Source: a virus
Virus record (IMG/VR): IMGVR_UViG_3300034102_002082
Span: 62,001 to 126,000 of that record
Strand: one strand, 5' to 3'
Length of the DNA: 64,000 nucleotides
Of the stretch, positions 41,698 to 50,033 are shown one piece after another (position 1 is the stretch's first letter; every line of letters begins with the position of its first letter). A model generated the notes under the pieces. The model was given only the letters and a program-made list of their open reading frames with translations, made no database searches and was not told where the DNA came from. Position numbers and translations under genes: made by a program.

Positions 41698-42948
41698 TTA
41701 ATCTTCGAAAGTTTCTGAAAATTCTGCATCGTCATTGCCATCTTGACTATCATATACAAATATTTTCTTTTTGCATATTTTCATATATAGGAAATCTTTT
41801 ATTTCTGGTCGATCTTGAAGAAGAGTTAAGAAGTTTTTTCTTTCAAATTGCACAACTTCCTTTACTGTTACTAGATCACCTTCTTTTGTGTCGAAAGTCT
41901 CATCAGTATAATCGAACTGGAAATTTTTCTCCTTCTTCAATGCTGCTCTTTCCAATTCTAATTGGACTTTTGTTTTCTTCTTTCCCGTGCTATCAGTTGT
42001 TTCAACTTTTGCGGTTTTGAAAACTTTATATTCTTGTAATCTTTCCAGCCAATTTCCATAATTGTCGATACCACTTCTGAAATATATATCAAATTCTGCT
42101 TTTCTGAATGGTGGCCCCATTCTATTTTTGACTACCTTAGCAATTGTTTTCATACCTATTGCTTCATTGTCTTTGTTTGTTATTTGTCCACTCTTTTGCA
42201 ATCTAATTCTTACTGATGCGTGAAATGGTAATGCCTTCCCACCAGGAGTTATCCACTTATCACCAAGACCAACGAAACCGATCTTTTCTCTCAACTGATT
42301 GGTACAAATAAATAGAATTCTTTGTGTTCCTATCAATCCTGTTATTTTTCTGAATGCCTTGGATAGCAAGTAAGCTTTTGCTGTACCGAATCCCTCTTTC
42401 GCGTATGACTGTTCTTGCTCATCCTTTGTAGTCATTGCGGCAATCGAATCTATTACTACTGTTACCAATTGATTCCCATTTCCTTCACGTAGCTTTGCTA
42501 TTAATTTTTCAATAGAATTAAAAATGTCTTCGACTGTATTAAGAGAAACAACTAACAATTCACTTACGTCAACTCCTATAGCAGTTAGGTATTCTTTAGA
42601 TAATGCGGTTTCTGTATCAAATAATATTGCAGTTCCTCCCTTTCTTTGTGTATCAGCTAAAGCGTGAGCAACTAGCAATGATTTTCCGCTGGCTTCTTCT
42701 CCGGAAATTTCTATAATTCTTCCTACGGGGAGACCACCATTTGGTCTATTGCTTATAGCTAAATCTAATTCGGAGTTACCTGTGCTAATCCAGTCAGTTA
42801 CATTGGATGGATCATCTTCCTTATCTAAGAAAAATGCCACCTTCCCTTGGTCAGTGACTGCCTTATTTATAACATCTACCAGTCCTGCTAGTAGATCAGA
42901 TTTTGACGTTCCGGTTTCTGCCTTAGTTGATTTTGTTGATTTTGCCAT
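41698..42948 (-). CDS. uvsX: RecA/UvsX-type recombinase
   Basis: A 416-residue strand-exchange protein. GRIIEISGEEASGKSLLVAH includes Walker A GEEASGKS (83-90); VVIDSIAAM is Walker B; LFICTNQLREKIG (near 211-223) and GGKALPFHASVRIRL follow the bacterial RecA pattern closely. The C-terminal 100 residues are charged and extended. It pairs with the gp32-like gene upstream, as in T4-type recombination-dependent replication. I chose the ATG at 42948 (MAKSTKSTK). Confidence 0.93.
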   Translation of the reverse strand: MAKSTKSTKAETGTSKSDLLAGLVDVINKAVTDQGKVAFFLDKEDDPSNVTDWISTGNSELDLAISNRPNGGLPVGRIIEISGEEASGKSLLVAHALADTQRKGGTAILFDTETALSKEYLTAIGVDVSELLVVSLNTVEDIFNSIEKLIAKLREGNGNQLVTVVIDSIAAMTTKDEQEQSYAKEGFGTAKAYLLSKAFRKITGLIGTQRILFICTNQLREKIGFVGLGDKWITPGGKALPFHASVRIRLQKSGQITNKDNEAIGMKTIAKVVKNRMGPPFRKAEFDIYFRSGIDNYGNWLERLQEYKVFKTAKVETTDSTGKKKTKVQLELERAALKKEKNFQFDYTDETFDTKEGDLVTVKEVVQFERKNFLTLLQDRPEIKDFLYMKICKKKIFVYDSQDGNDDAEFSETFED

Positions 42949-42979
42949 ATAATTTGTTTGTATTAACGTAAATGAGTAC

Positions 42980-43005
42980 ATTATGGGAGTATTTCATCCC
43001 ATAAT
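42980..43005. other. 9-bp hairpin between gp32-like and recA-like genes
   Basis: ATTATGGGA and TCCCATAAT pair perfectly around an 8-nt loop, 22 nt after the gp32-like stop. No T run follows leftward, so it could stabilise the gp32 message end or modulate readthrough to recA rather than terminate. Confidence 0.5.
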
Positions 43006-43026
43006 ATAATTCTAAAAAGAAGTATA

Positions 43027-43860
43027 TTACTTCTTCTTGAACATTTCATCGAAAGCATTTTCTACATCTTGTGTAGATGCGGCTTTCTTTACTTCAGACT
43101 TTGGTTCATCCTTTTTCGTGGATGATCTTACTGGTGGTTCTTCATCAACTACCTCAGTATTGACTGGTGCTGATGTTGTCTCTTCTGATTGTTCATCCGA
43201 AGAACCTGAACTTAGCCATTTTTCCAAGTTTTCTGATAGTTCATCATATGTTGGTTCTTTGTAGATTTCCAATATATTCTTCTGATTCTTCAGTTTTTCC
43301 ATTACAGCTTTATTGCTTGGATCGATAACCATCGAAGAATTTGGTTTAACTCTTATTGATGTTTCTGGATACTGTTTTTTTACTGTCTCTTCCTTTGGTA
43401 TGAATTCGATTGTGATATCTCGACCACTCTTTGGATCGGCGATATCTCCATAATCTGGATCTGCGATAATAGAAATAAGTTCAGCATAAGTTTGTTTACC
43501 AAATCCCCAAAACTTAACACCGGCATCTTCTTCTCCCCTTACGAGAATAGGAACATATACGCGCATTTTTGGTTCTAGAATCTTTGCTTGTTTATAGTCT
43601 TCCTTATCGCCAGTTTTCTTTAGTTTATTTACCAATTCTACAATTGGATCTGGGCGATCAAATGTTGATGGTGATAGGAATGTCTTGCCGTTTAGACCGT
43701 AATGGAACTTTAGTTCGATAAACGGGTTATCCATACAATGGACATATGGAACAATTCGGATAATGTGCTTTCCGGATGGCTTCCAAATGAAGTCCTTAGT
43801 TGAACTCTTATTATTAAGAGTGCCTAGTCGTGCTTTTAGTTTATTAATATCTATTGCCAT
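43027..43860 (-). CDS. 32: Single-stranded DNA-binding protein, gp32-like
   Basis: A 277-residue protein in the gp32 family (T4: 301). The core starts with KLKARLGTLNNKSSTKDFIW, then GKHIIRIVPYVHCMDNPF and KFHYGLNGKTFLSPSTF. The C-terminal 75 residues are acidic and Ser-rich with a short basic/helical end (ENAFDEMFKKK), matching the protein-interaction tail of gp32. The Cys/His zinc site of T4 is not evident (only one Cys in the core). It stands upstream of recA. Confidence 0.88.
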   Translation of the reverse strand: MAIDINKLKARLGTLNNKSSTKDFIWKPSGKHIIRIVPYVHCMDNPFIELKFHYGLNGKTFLSPSTFDRPDPIVELVNKLKKTGDKEDYKQAKILEPKMRVYVPILVRGEEDAGVKFWGFGKQTYAELISIIADPDYGDIADPKSGRDITIEFIPKEETVKKQYPETSIRVKPNSSMVIDPSNKAVMEKLKNQKNILEIYKEPTYDELSENLEKWLSSGSSDEQSEETTSAPVNTEVVDEEPPVRSSTKKDEPKSEVKKAASTQDVENAFDEMFKKK

Positions 43861-43892
43861 AATCTTTATTTAGTTGTTTAATGTTTAATGCT

Positions 43893-43914
43893 TGAGGACA
43901 TTAATTCATCCTCA
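43893..43914. promoter_or_regulatory. Small hairpin in the gp32-like leader
   Basis: TGAGGA and TCCTCA (read leftward) pair across 10 nt, about 33 nt before the gp32-like ATG. T4 gp32 represses its own translation through a structured leader, so this is a place to look; the stem is only 6 bp. Confidence 0.3.
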
Positions 43915-43950
43915 TACCATAAATATACGATAACGTCATAAAAGCAATCT

Positions 43951-43986
43951 ATAAAAAAGCCCGACTACTTTTTATAGTCGGGCTTT
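43951..43986 (-). terminator. Rho-independent terminator, leftward
   Basis: AAAGCCCGACTA and TAGTCGGGCTTT form a 12-bp stem with a 7-nt loop and a T run (TTTTTTAT) on the leftward side, 24 nt after the stop of the 44011-44928 gene. Confidence 0.93.
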
Positions 43987-44010
43987 CGATATTAAATTTA
44001 ATATTAATAA

Positions 44011-44928
44011 TTACAATTTTTGGCCAGGTAATCTTTCTTGTCTCTTCTTATCCAACCATTGTCTAATACTTACTCTATCTTGTTCAGTTGCTGGGACAGC
44101 TGATCCATCTATTCCTATTACGGCACGTAGTGTTCCGTTACTATCGTAGTAGTTACCATTATCTCGCTTTTCCCATTTTTGATTATGTGCCCATTCAAGT
44201 GAAGGATCTTTATATGCTGAGAAATCTGTAAGATCTAATGGCGTTCCTTCTGGTTCACCAGTACCATACGAAACCGGATCTTTCTCCTTTTTTGATAATT
44301 GCGAAATTGGTTCAGATTTACTTTGTGGATTTTGTTGAACTGGTAATTTATTGACTTCCGGTTTTACTGGTGCTTCTGCTCCATTACTCGCTGGTTCCGG
44401 TAATGTTGGTTTTGGTGCCGCCTGTTGACCCGATGTATCTGGTGAAGTTTTTATTGCTTGTTCTGGTTTTTGTGCATTAACGTCTTCTGGCTTCTGTATT
44501 GTCTGTGGTTTCTGTGGTTCAGAAACTGTTGGTTGTTCAGGCTTAACTACTTGTGATGGGTCTTGTACGGCACCAGTAGGCTCCATTGCAGACGGTTTGG
44601 CTTTTCTTACCAAATGCATTCCACCCTTTCCGCTGGTAGGATCATAATTAAAATATTCTCCCGATGATAATGCTTGAGCTTTATAGTCTGGAGTAGGAAA
44701 TGTAACTAAAAATCCTTCTTTATTGTACGCTTGTCTTTCTGGAAATTTACCCTCTACTATTTTATTAGTAAATTCTTTTATATCTTCATGTATAACATTC
44801 ATTTCCGATAATTTTTCGATAAGAATATTCATATGTTCCTGTATTAGTGGATTGAACATTCCATCGGCAATTCTATTATCTAATGAGCACTCTGTAATTA
44901 AATGGTCTATTATTTCAAATTTTATCAT
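44011..44928 (-). CDS. Pro/Gln-rich protein of unknown function
   Basis: A 305-residue protein: helical N-terminus (residues 1-65), a compact segment GFLVTFPTPDYKAQALSSGEY (near 72-92), a long Pro/Gln/Lys/Glu linker (about 112-220, with KPE and QKPE repeats), and a C-terminal folded part (LEWAHNQKWEKRDNGNYYDS) ending in a basic tail. The build resembles structural or DNA-associated adaptor proteins. It closes with a strong terminator, and ATATTTATTCGTATAT precedes its ATG. Not recognised. Confidence 0.6.
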   Translation of the reverse strand: MIKFEIIDHLITECSLDNRIADGMFNPLIQEHMNILIEKLSEMNVIHEDIKEFTNKIVEGKFPERQAYNKEGFLVTFPTPDYKAQALSSGEYFNYDPTSGKGGMHLVRKAKPSAMEPTGAVQDPSQVVKPEQPTVSEPQKPQTIQKPEDVNAQKPEQAIKTSPDTSGQQAAPKPTLPEPASNGAEAPVKPEVNKLPVQQNPQSKSEPISQLSKKEKDPVSYGTGEPEGTPLDLTDFSAYKDPSLEWAHNQKWEKRDNGNYYDSNGTLRAVIGIDGSAVPATEQDRVSIRQWLDKKRQERLPGQKL

Positions 44929-44943
44929 ATATACGAATAAATA

Positions 44944-46326
44944 TCAACTATTATCAGATATCGCACCAATTAATTCTATTTTTGTCATTTCATCGAAGTT
45001 GTGCCCTACCTTGATAGATACCTTGAATCCACCATCGGTCATTAAGTTATTTATCCCAATTAGACATTCTTTACCATCATTTTTATTGAAATCAAATAAT
45101 ATACTATCATATCCATATAAGATAGGAATCGTTATTTTGTCCGATAAGAATGTATATAAGTTTTCCATCACCAGACAATTTCTTTCTGTTTCGTATGCTT
45201 GTAGAATATAATTAGTTACTTTATTTGGATTTGGGTTATCTAAATGCTTATCAGATATAGATCTAGAAAAAATTGGTGTGTCTACATATCCGTTATTTTT
45301 AAAGTATACCCACCTATTTTTAATAAAATCGTCTACTGTTTTGTAGAATGGAATCGGTAAATATTTTTTATCGATATGACCATATAACTGAGTAAATACT
45401 TCCCCTTTTAGACTCTCTTGTTTATCTGTAGAAATTTTTGCCATTTCTCCGGTCAACCAAACGTATAAATCCGTAAATTCCGGAAATGTAAAGTTAGTTA
45501 ACTTACCGAGTAAATGTGGATGGTACGCTTTAAAATCAAACAAAACTAACATACCATCATTACCAAACCTTGATGTGATTATTTTTCTCTGCCCATCATT
45601 TTTATGTAATGCTGCAAAATTTATACCATGAATAGAATTACTTGGTCTACCAGTTGCACTGAATATATTGTAATTATTGTAAAATAGTCCGTTCTTAGTA
45701 TATTTCAACTTTTCGTATCCAAAGTGCGTTTTGAATTCTTCTTGGTCAATATTTAATCCATGCCGTTCTATCTTGAATAGGAATGGTATAATTCTACGCA
45801 CCAATGATAAGTAACCAGGTTCATATAACCCGATGTATTCCTGTGACAAGTGATCTATTGATATATCTCGAAATTTCTCTACGTGTTTGGTTATAGGAAT
45901 TATTATATTTAATCCGGAAGAATTCCTATCTCGGTAGAAAAAAGTATTTTCGTGGTTATTATCTTCTGGGATTATACCGTTATGTGAATAGTTATAAACT
46001 TCTCTATCATGGAAATTTATATTTATGAAATCGGGAAAGTAATGTAATGACTTTTTTAATTCCACGATAAAATTAAATTTATTCTCCCTTATCTTTTCCG
46101 ATAGCTTATAAAAGAAATCGTCCGATTTTATCTTGTAATATTCGTCATGTAAATGATTAACTACATAGATATTATTTCTACCTATAGAAAATATAGAAAT
46201 AACTGGTCCGGTTATTTGGGGGTGAAACAAATCGTTTCCACCAATAATTTTCAATAAAAACATTTCATTTTTCGGAAATGTTAATTTATCTAAATCATCC
46301 AGACTCTTTAGGTAATTGATAACCAT
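44944..46326 (-). CDS. Divergent family A (Pol I-like) DNA polymerase domain protein
   Basis: A 460-residue protein whose second half follows the family A polymerase palm and fingers. Signals: SATGRPSN (223-230, the TGR motif), motif A VLFDFKAYHPHLLGKL (261-276, catalytic Asp in DF), motif B K307-F311-Y315-G316 in LKGEVFTQLYG (the K-x3-F-x3-YG O-helix), GYVDTPIFSR (346-355), and motif C ILYGYDSILF (402-411, Asp in place of HD). The Arg usually four residues before the motif B Lys is Gln. The N-terminal half is not recognisable as an exonuclease. The phage already has a family B polymerase, so this is a second, shorter enzyme, possibly for repair or priming. Confidence 0.7.
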   Translation of the reverse strand: MVINYLKSLDDLDKLTFPKNEMFLLKIIGGNDLFHPQITGPVISIFSIGRNNIYVVNHLHDEYYKIKSDDFFYKLSEKIRENKFNFIVELKKSLHYFPDFININFHDREVYNYSHNGIIPEDNNHENTFFYRDRNSSGLNIIIPITKHVEKFRDISIDHLSQEYIGLYEPGYLSLVRRIIPFLFKIERHGLNIDQEEFKTHFGYEKLKYTKNGLFYNNYNIFSATGRPSNSIHGINFAALHKNDGQRKIITSRFGNDGMLVLFDFKAYHPHLLGKLTNFTFPEFTDLYVWLTGEMAKISTDKQESLKGEVFTQLYGHIDKKYLPIPFYKTVDDFIKNRWVYFKNNGYVDTPIFSRSISDKHLDNPNPNKVTNYILQAYETERNCLVMENLYTFLSDKITIPILYGYDSILFDFNKNDGKECLIGINNLMTDGGFKVSIKVGHNFDEMTKIELIGAISDNS

Positions 46327-46327
46327 T

Positions 46328-46576
46328 TCAAACTTCTTCTATTGTGTATTCGAATTTAACAGTTCCGTCGCTATTCAATAATTGATACCCAAATTCGGTT
46401 GAGTATATTTCCAATTTAAGCATATCAGAATCATTTTTTACATATCCGTATAAAAATTCAAATGCAGACAATATACCAGTTGGGTTTTCAAATGTGATCA
46501 ACTCTTCCTTCTTTGTTTTTGTTTTTAATTTTGTAATTTTATTAATTACAAGTTTTGTCGATATTTTTTGATTCAT
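46328..46576 (-). CDS. Small hypothetical protein upstream of the Pol I-like gene
   Basis: An 82-residue protein with a basic N-terminus (KLVINKITKLKTKTKKEE) and a beta-patterned rest (LKLEIYSTEFGYQLLNSDG). It ends 1 nt before the ATG of the Pol I-like gene and is the first gene of the leftward block, with a promoter 6 nt before its ATG. It may be a partner of that polymerase. Confidence 0.6.
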   Translation of the reverse strand: MNQKISTKLVINKITKLKTKTKKEELITFENPTGILSAFEFLYGYVKNDSDMLKLEIYSTEFGYQLLNSDGTVKFEYTIEEV

Positions 46577-46582
46577 TTCAGA

Positions 46583-46610
46583 TTTATAGCTGATGTTTCG
46601 TTGATGTCAA
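46583..46610 (-). promoter_or_regulatory. Promoter of the Pol I-like unit
   Basis: TTGACA (46610-46605), 16 nt, TATAAA (46588-46583), 6 nt, ATG. It shows the shared geometry with perfect -35 and near-perfect -10. Confidence 0.7.
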
Positions 46611-46617
46611 CAAAAAA

Positions 46618-46646
46618 TTGAACGGAAATCGATTATGGTTCATATT
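46618..46646 (+). promoter_or_regulatory. Candidate rightward promoter, divergent from the Pol I-like unit
   Basis: TTGAAC (46618-46623), 17 nt, CATATT (46641-46646), placing the start about 55 nt before the ATG at 46707, which has a strong ribosome site. Confidence 0.4.
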
Positions 46647-46706
46647 TATGTATCGAAGTCGAGCATTTGGCTCGCTAGATTAGAAAAATCCAACAAAGGA
46701 AAAACT

Positions 46707-47558
46707 ATGATTAAAAATACACAAGAAATTAACGTGCTCGTGAACGGGAACGCAGTAAAAGAATATGTTCATCAAGAACATACATACATCGAAGCTAAAG
46801 ACGGTTCAAATTTTAGCATTAGATTGAAAAATAACGGAGGAAGCAGGGTAATGGCTATTATCTCTGTGGATGGTATCGATGTAATAACCGGAGAAAAAGC
46901 ATCAGATACCCAATCTGGATATGTCTTAACTCCATATTCATCAACAGAAATAAAAGGATTCAGAATTGATTCTGAATCAGTCGCGTCTTTTAAATTTACC
47001 GAAAAAGGTAAATGTAATGGATACGCCGAAATCAAAGGAGATGCATCTAATGCTGGAGTAATTGGTGTAAGAATTTATTCGGAGAAAGAAAAACTATTAA
47101 CATCAAGTGAAGTTTTTAGACTTACAAAATCATTTAAAGATAAAACTTATGGTAGTTTAGGTGATCAAATTACCTGTGGTGGCTTTGTTAATACCAACTA
47201 TTCTGGAGAAGTAAACTCTATGGATTTATCAACATTAAATTCATCTTTATCTTCAATGTCTATGAACTGTAGTTATTCTACAGGTGCCAATGTATTGAGA
47301 TCCGTAAATCTTTCGGAAAATACTGAAGTAAAAGGATTTGATACAGTAACAGAATTCGGAGCAAAGGCTGAGAGTAAAGTAGTTACAACGGTATTTAAAA
47401 TTGGTAAATTAATATCAGAATTTTCGTTTTTATATGCGAGCAAAGAAAGTTTAAAACAAATGGGAATTCAATTTCAAAGAATAACTGAAATTAGATTACC
47501 AGATGCATTTGATAAAAATATGAAATTTTGTACACCACCAGCTAACTGGAAGGGATAA
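46707..47558 (+). CDS. Conserved-type beta protein of unknown function
   Basis: A 283-residue protein. NGNAVKEYVHQEHTYIEAKD, then SRVMAIISVDGIDVITGE, GYVLTPYSST and EIKGFRIDSESVASFKF are features of a family found in many bacteria and large phages, known only as hypothetical (SVDGxxVxxG and a Gly-Tyr after about 12 residues). The ATG at 46707 is preceded by AAAGGAAAAACT, a much better site than the in-frame ATG at 46635. It is a single gene with its own promoter and terminator, hinting at separate control. Confidence 0.75.
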   Translation: MIKNTQEINVLVNGNAVKEYVHQEHTYIEAKDGSNFSIRLKNNGGSRVMAIISVDGIDVITGEKASDTQSGYVLTPYSSTEIKGFRIDSESVASFKFTEKGKCNGYAEIKGDASNAGVIGVRIYSEKEKLLTSSEVFRLTKSFKDKTYGSLGDQITCGGFVNTNYSGEVNSMDLSTLNSSLSSMSMNCSYSTGANVLRSVNLSENTEVKGFDTVTEFGAKAESKVVTTVFKIGKLISEFSFLYASKESLKQMGIQFQRITEIRLPDAFDKNMKFCTPPANWKG

Positions 47559-47584
47559 AAATTCAAATTATTAAATACACAAAC

Positions 47585-47625
47585 AAGTCCATTCTGAGAA
47601 ATTAGAATGGACTTTTTTATTTTTC
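47585..47625 (+). terminator. Rho-independent terminator, rightward
   Basis: AAGTCCATTCT and AGAATGGACTT form an 11-bp stem with an 8-nt loop followed by TTTTATTTTT. It lies 26 nt past the stop at 47558. Confidence 0.93.
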
Positions 47626-47627
47626 GC

Positions 47628-47656
47628 TTGACAACTTTACCGTCGATTCATATAAT
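47628..47656 (+). promoter_or_regulatory. Perfect consensus promoter (TTGACA-17-TATAAT)
   Basis: TTGACA at 47628-47633, 17 nt, TATAAT at 47651-47656. It sits immediately after a terminator and reads into a 210-nt AT-rich leader before the RNA ligase gene. Confidence 0.85.
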
Positions 47657-47868
47657 GAATAAAATGTATTATAAATAATAAAAAGAAAAAATAAATATTA
47701 TATTATTGACATAATATACCCGGGTTTATATTATTATTTAATAACCGGGTTATTATATATTCTTTATTAATATCTTTTTATTTATATATTATTAGTAATT
47801 AATACATTATATTAATATAATAATTAAGTATTGACATATGGTTATTTTTATGATTTGGTTGAAGAACT
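47657..47868 (+). other. Very AT-rich untranslated leader or origin-like region
   Basis: About 210 nt, nearly all A and T, between a consensus promoter and the RNA ligase ATG. The only GC is an imperfect inverted repeat around ACCCGGG (47718-47724) and ACCGGG (47743-47748). Two more TTGACA-like boxes (47706 and 47833) occur. No open frame of interest. It could be a leader, a stacked promoter region, or an easily melted origin. Confidence 0.45.
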
Positions 47869-48921
47869 ATGAGAAAATTAGCATCAATTCAAAAAGTTTT
47901 AGAAATTAATCCAATAAAAGGAGCGGATAAAATCGAAGTCGCGAAAATATTGGGCTGGGAAGTTGTCATAAAAAAAGGTGAATTCACTGTCGGTGATTAT
48001 GTGATCTACCTAGAAATCGATTCCTTGCTACCTAGAATGCCTTGGAATCAATTTTTATTTAAGGATGACACGAAAGATACCTACCGACTAAAAACTGTTA
48101 AATTACGTGCGCAGATAAGCCAAGGATTGCTATTGCCTATTTCTGTTTTAAGTCAATATGAAAATCCACCGAGTATCGAAGAAGGCTTGGAAGTAACTGA
48201 ATTGTTAAAAATAACTAAATATGAACCATCTATTCCCGCTGAGTTACATGGGTTGATTAAAGGTCAGTTTCCGTCCAGAATTCCGAAAACTGACGAACCG
48301 AGAATCCAAAATTTTCCTAATATCGTAACTGAGTGTTATGGTGTCGAGATGGTTGGAACATCTAAACTCGATGGAACTTCTGTAACTTTCTACTTGATTG
48401 ATGGTGTTTTTGGTGTTTGTTCTAGAAACTTGGACTTAAAACCAACGGAAGGAAATACATACTGGAAAATGGCATTGAAGTATGATGTCGAAAATAAAAT
48501 GAGACAAGTTCAAGAAACGATTGTGTCGAGTACCAGTGAATTTGCTAATTTCTCTTGTGCTGGTGAAATATTCGGAGAAGGAATCCAAGGAAACCCAATG
48601 GGTATAAAAGGCCAAGAATTAAATCTTTTCAGTTTGTATGATATCGATAACGCAAAATACAAGTCACATGAAGTATTAAAACATTTCAGTGCATTAACCG
48701 GAATACCAATGGTTCCAGTTGTAATTGAAACTATTTTTGGTGATACTTTTACTGCGAAATATTTACTAGAATTTGCCGATAAATTAAACTATCCAAATGG
48801 TAGTCCAATGGAAGGAATTGTTTGGCGACCAAAGAACAAGGAAATGTATTCTGAAATACTTAAAGGAAGATTGAGCTTCAAAACAATATCAAATTCTTTC
48901 TTATTGAAAAATGGAAATTAA
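47869..48921 (+). CDS. RNA ligase, DraRnl/Rnl5-type
   Basis: A 350-residue ligase. Residues 1-110 form an OB-like N-terminal domain (RKLASIQKVLEINPIKGADK), the nucleotidyltransferase starts near 140, and the catalytic motif I is GTSKLDGTS (163-171, Lys166). Later motifs are AGEIFGEGIQGN (near 226-237) and MEGIVWRP (near 321-328), with RLSFKTIS as motif V. This matches the DRB0094-type RNA ligases. It likely reseals broken RNA during infection. Its stop abuts that of a leftward homing endonuclease. Confidence 0.88.
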   Translation: MRKLASIQKVLEINPIKGADKIEVAKILGWEVVIKKGEFTVGDYVIYLEIDSLLPRMPWNQFLFKDDTKDTYRLKTVKLRAQISQGLLLPISVLSQYENPPSIEEGLEVTELLKITKYEPSIPAELHGLIKGQFPSRIPKTDEPRIQNFPNIVTECYGVEMVGTSKLDGTSVTFYLIDGVFGVCSRNLDLKPTEGNTYWKMALKYDVENKMRQVQETIVSSTSEFANFSCAGEIFGEGIQGNPMGIKGQELNLFSLYDIDNAKYKSHEVLKHFSALTGIPMVPVVIETIFGDTFTAKYLLEFADKLNYPNGSPMEGIVWRPKNKEMYSEILKGRLSFKTISNSFLLKNGN

Positions 48922-49751
48922 ATAAAACAAAATCCGATACCGGCTTTTGTTAATGTTTTTGTATCTTCATAATTTATGAATAATCGAGAACATTGATTTC
49001 TCGTAAATCCTCTATTCAGATTATGTAAAAATTCATTAGTAAGACCATATTTCTTTATAAATACAGAATGAATAGGATATAGATTTCCCAAATGATCTCT
49101 TAAAATTTTTTTATTTCTTTGTCTACTCAAAGAAAACGCGGCTTTATGTGCGTCACTTTTAGGTTTATTTTTTAATGCTGCTGATACATTTTTACCATGT
49201 GATGCTACTTTCTTTATACCTTTTAAGTTTACTGTACACTTCCTCCCCCGCATTTTGTCAGAATGACTCTTCTTTCTTTCCGGAGTCCAATATTCAGATT
49301 TCAATCTAATAGATTGTTCTAATTTCCTCGCGTCGGTCCATTGAGCCTTATGAATGGACTTCATTTTATCTCGAAATCCTTCCTTGTTCCACAGTAATAT
49401 GCTAGATTTAGAGGCGTGTTTCTTTTGTTCTTCAGTGTATACATATCCCTTACCTCCTTTTGGTTTTCCATCTAATCCATTTTCCACTATTAAATTTGCC
49501 CAATCATCTGATTTTTCAATGTTGTTTTCTTTGGAGAAATTGATAGCAAATTTTTCACATTCTGTTTTATCATAAAAAGTTCCTTCTATTTTCGTATCAA
49601 CAAAATTTCCATGTTTCTTTAGATGTCTTTTCCAGAATAAACCAGAACCTTTATATTTAAATGGATCTCTACAAGTTTTTCCGAAGTATTTTAATCCAGT
49701 AATCTTATGAGTTTTTACATATAAATAAATAGGTTCTTGTTCGTATTCCAT
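48918..49751 (-). CDS. GIY-YIG-type homing endonuclease after the RNA ligase gene
   Basis: A 277-residue protein beginning IYLYVKTHKITGLKYFGKT, a phage GIY-YIG variant with YFG, then YKGSGLFWKRHLKKHG. The middle has NUMOD-like basic repeats (ERKKSHSDKMRGRKC) and the C-terminus a DNA-binding helix (FIKKYGLTNEFLHNLNRG). It converges on the RNA ligase gene with 4 nt of overlap, and probably moved the original terminator of that gene to beyond its own start. Confidence 0.82.
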   Translation of the reverse strand: MEYEQEPIYLYVKTHKITGLKYFGKTCRDPFKYKGSGLFWKRHLKKHGNFVDTKIEGTFYDKTECEKFAINFSKENNIEKSDDWANLIVENGLDGKPKGGKGYVYTEEQKKHASKSSILLWNKEGFRDKMKSIHKAQWTDARKLEQSIRLKSEYWTPERKKSHSDKMRGRKCTVNLKGIKKVASHGKNVSAALKNKPKSDAHKAAFSLSRQRNKKILRDHLGNLYPIHSVFIKKYGLTNEFLHNLNRGFTRNQCSRLFINYEDTKTLTKAGIGFCFI

Positions 49752-49867
49752 GTAATATACATATGATATCGAATAGATTTCTATTAAAATATTTTTTTAA
49801 TGATGTCTGTTTTCGGAATTTTTATCACAAATTGAATACATTAAATTACTTTTCGTTCAATAATTCA

Positions 49868-49900
49868 GAGATAATTTCCTTTATTATCTCTTTTAATTTT
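49868..49900 (+). terminator. Terminator-like hairpin downstream of the endonuclease
   Basis: GAGATAAT and ATTATCTC form an 8-bp stem with a 7-nt loop followed by TTTTAATTTT. There is no rightward gene directly in front; the nearest is the RNA ligase, 950 nt away, across the endonuclease gene. Confidence 0.65.
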
Positions 49901-49920
49901 CTATTGGCATAATATGCCCT

Positions 49921-49982
49921 AACACTGGCAAGTGCTTTCTCTTTCGAGTTATGATGAGAAACCACTTTACCAGTGTTTTTTG
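49921..49982 (+). other. Long interrupted hairpin with T run, terminator or small structured RNA
   Basis: Three stem segments stack: AACACTGG with CCAGTGTT, AAGTG with CACTT and TTTCTC with GAGAAA, giving 19 pairs with small bulges and a 14-nt loop (49942-49955). A TTTTT run follows. It is longer than normal terminators in this window. It lies in a gene-free stretch (49752-50042). Confidence 0.65.
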
Positions 49983-50033
49983 TTTACTTTTACCCACTTT
50001 TTTCCTTGCTTTTTTATAGAATATGGCATAACG

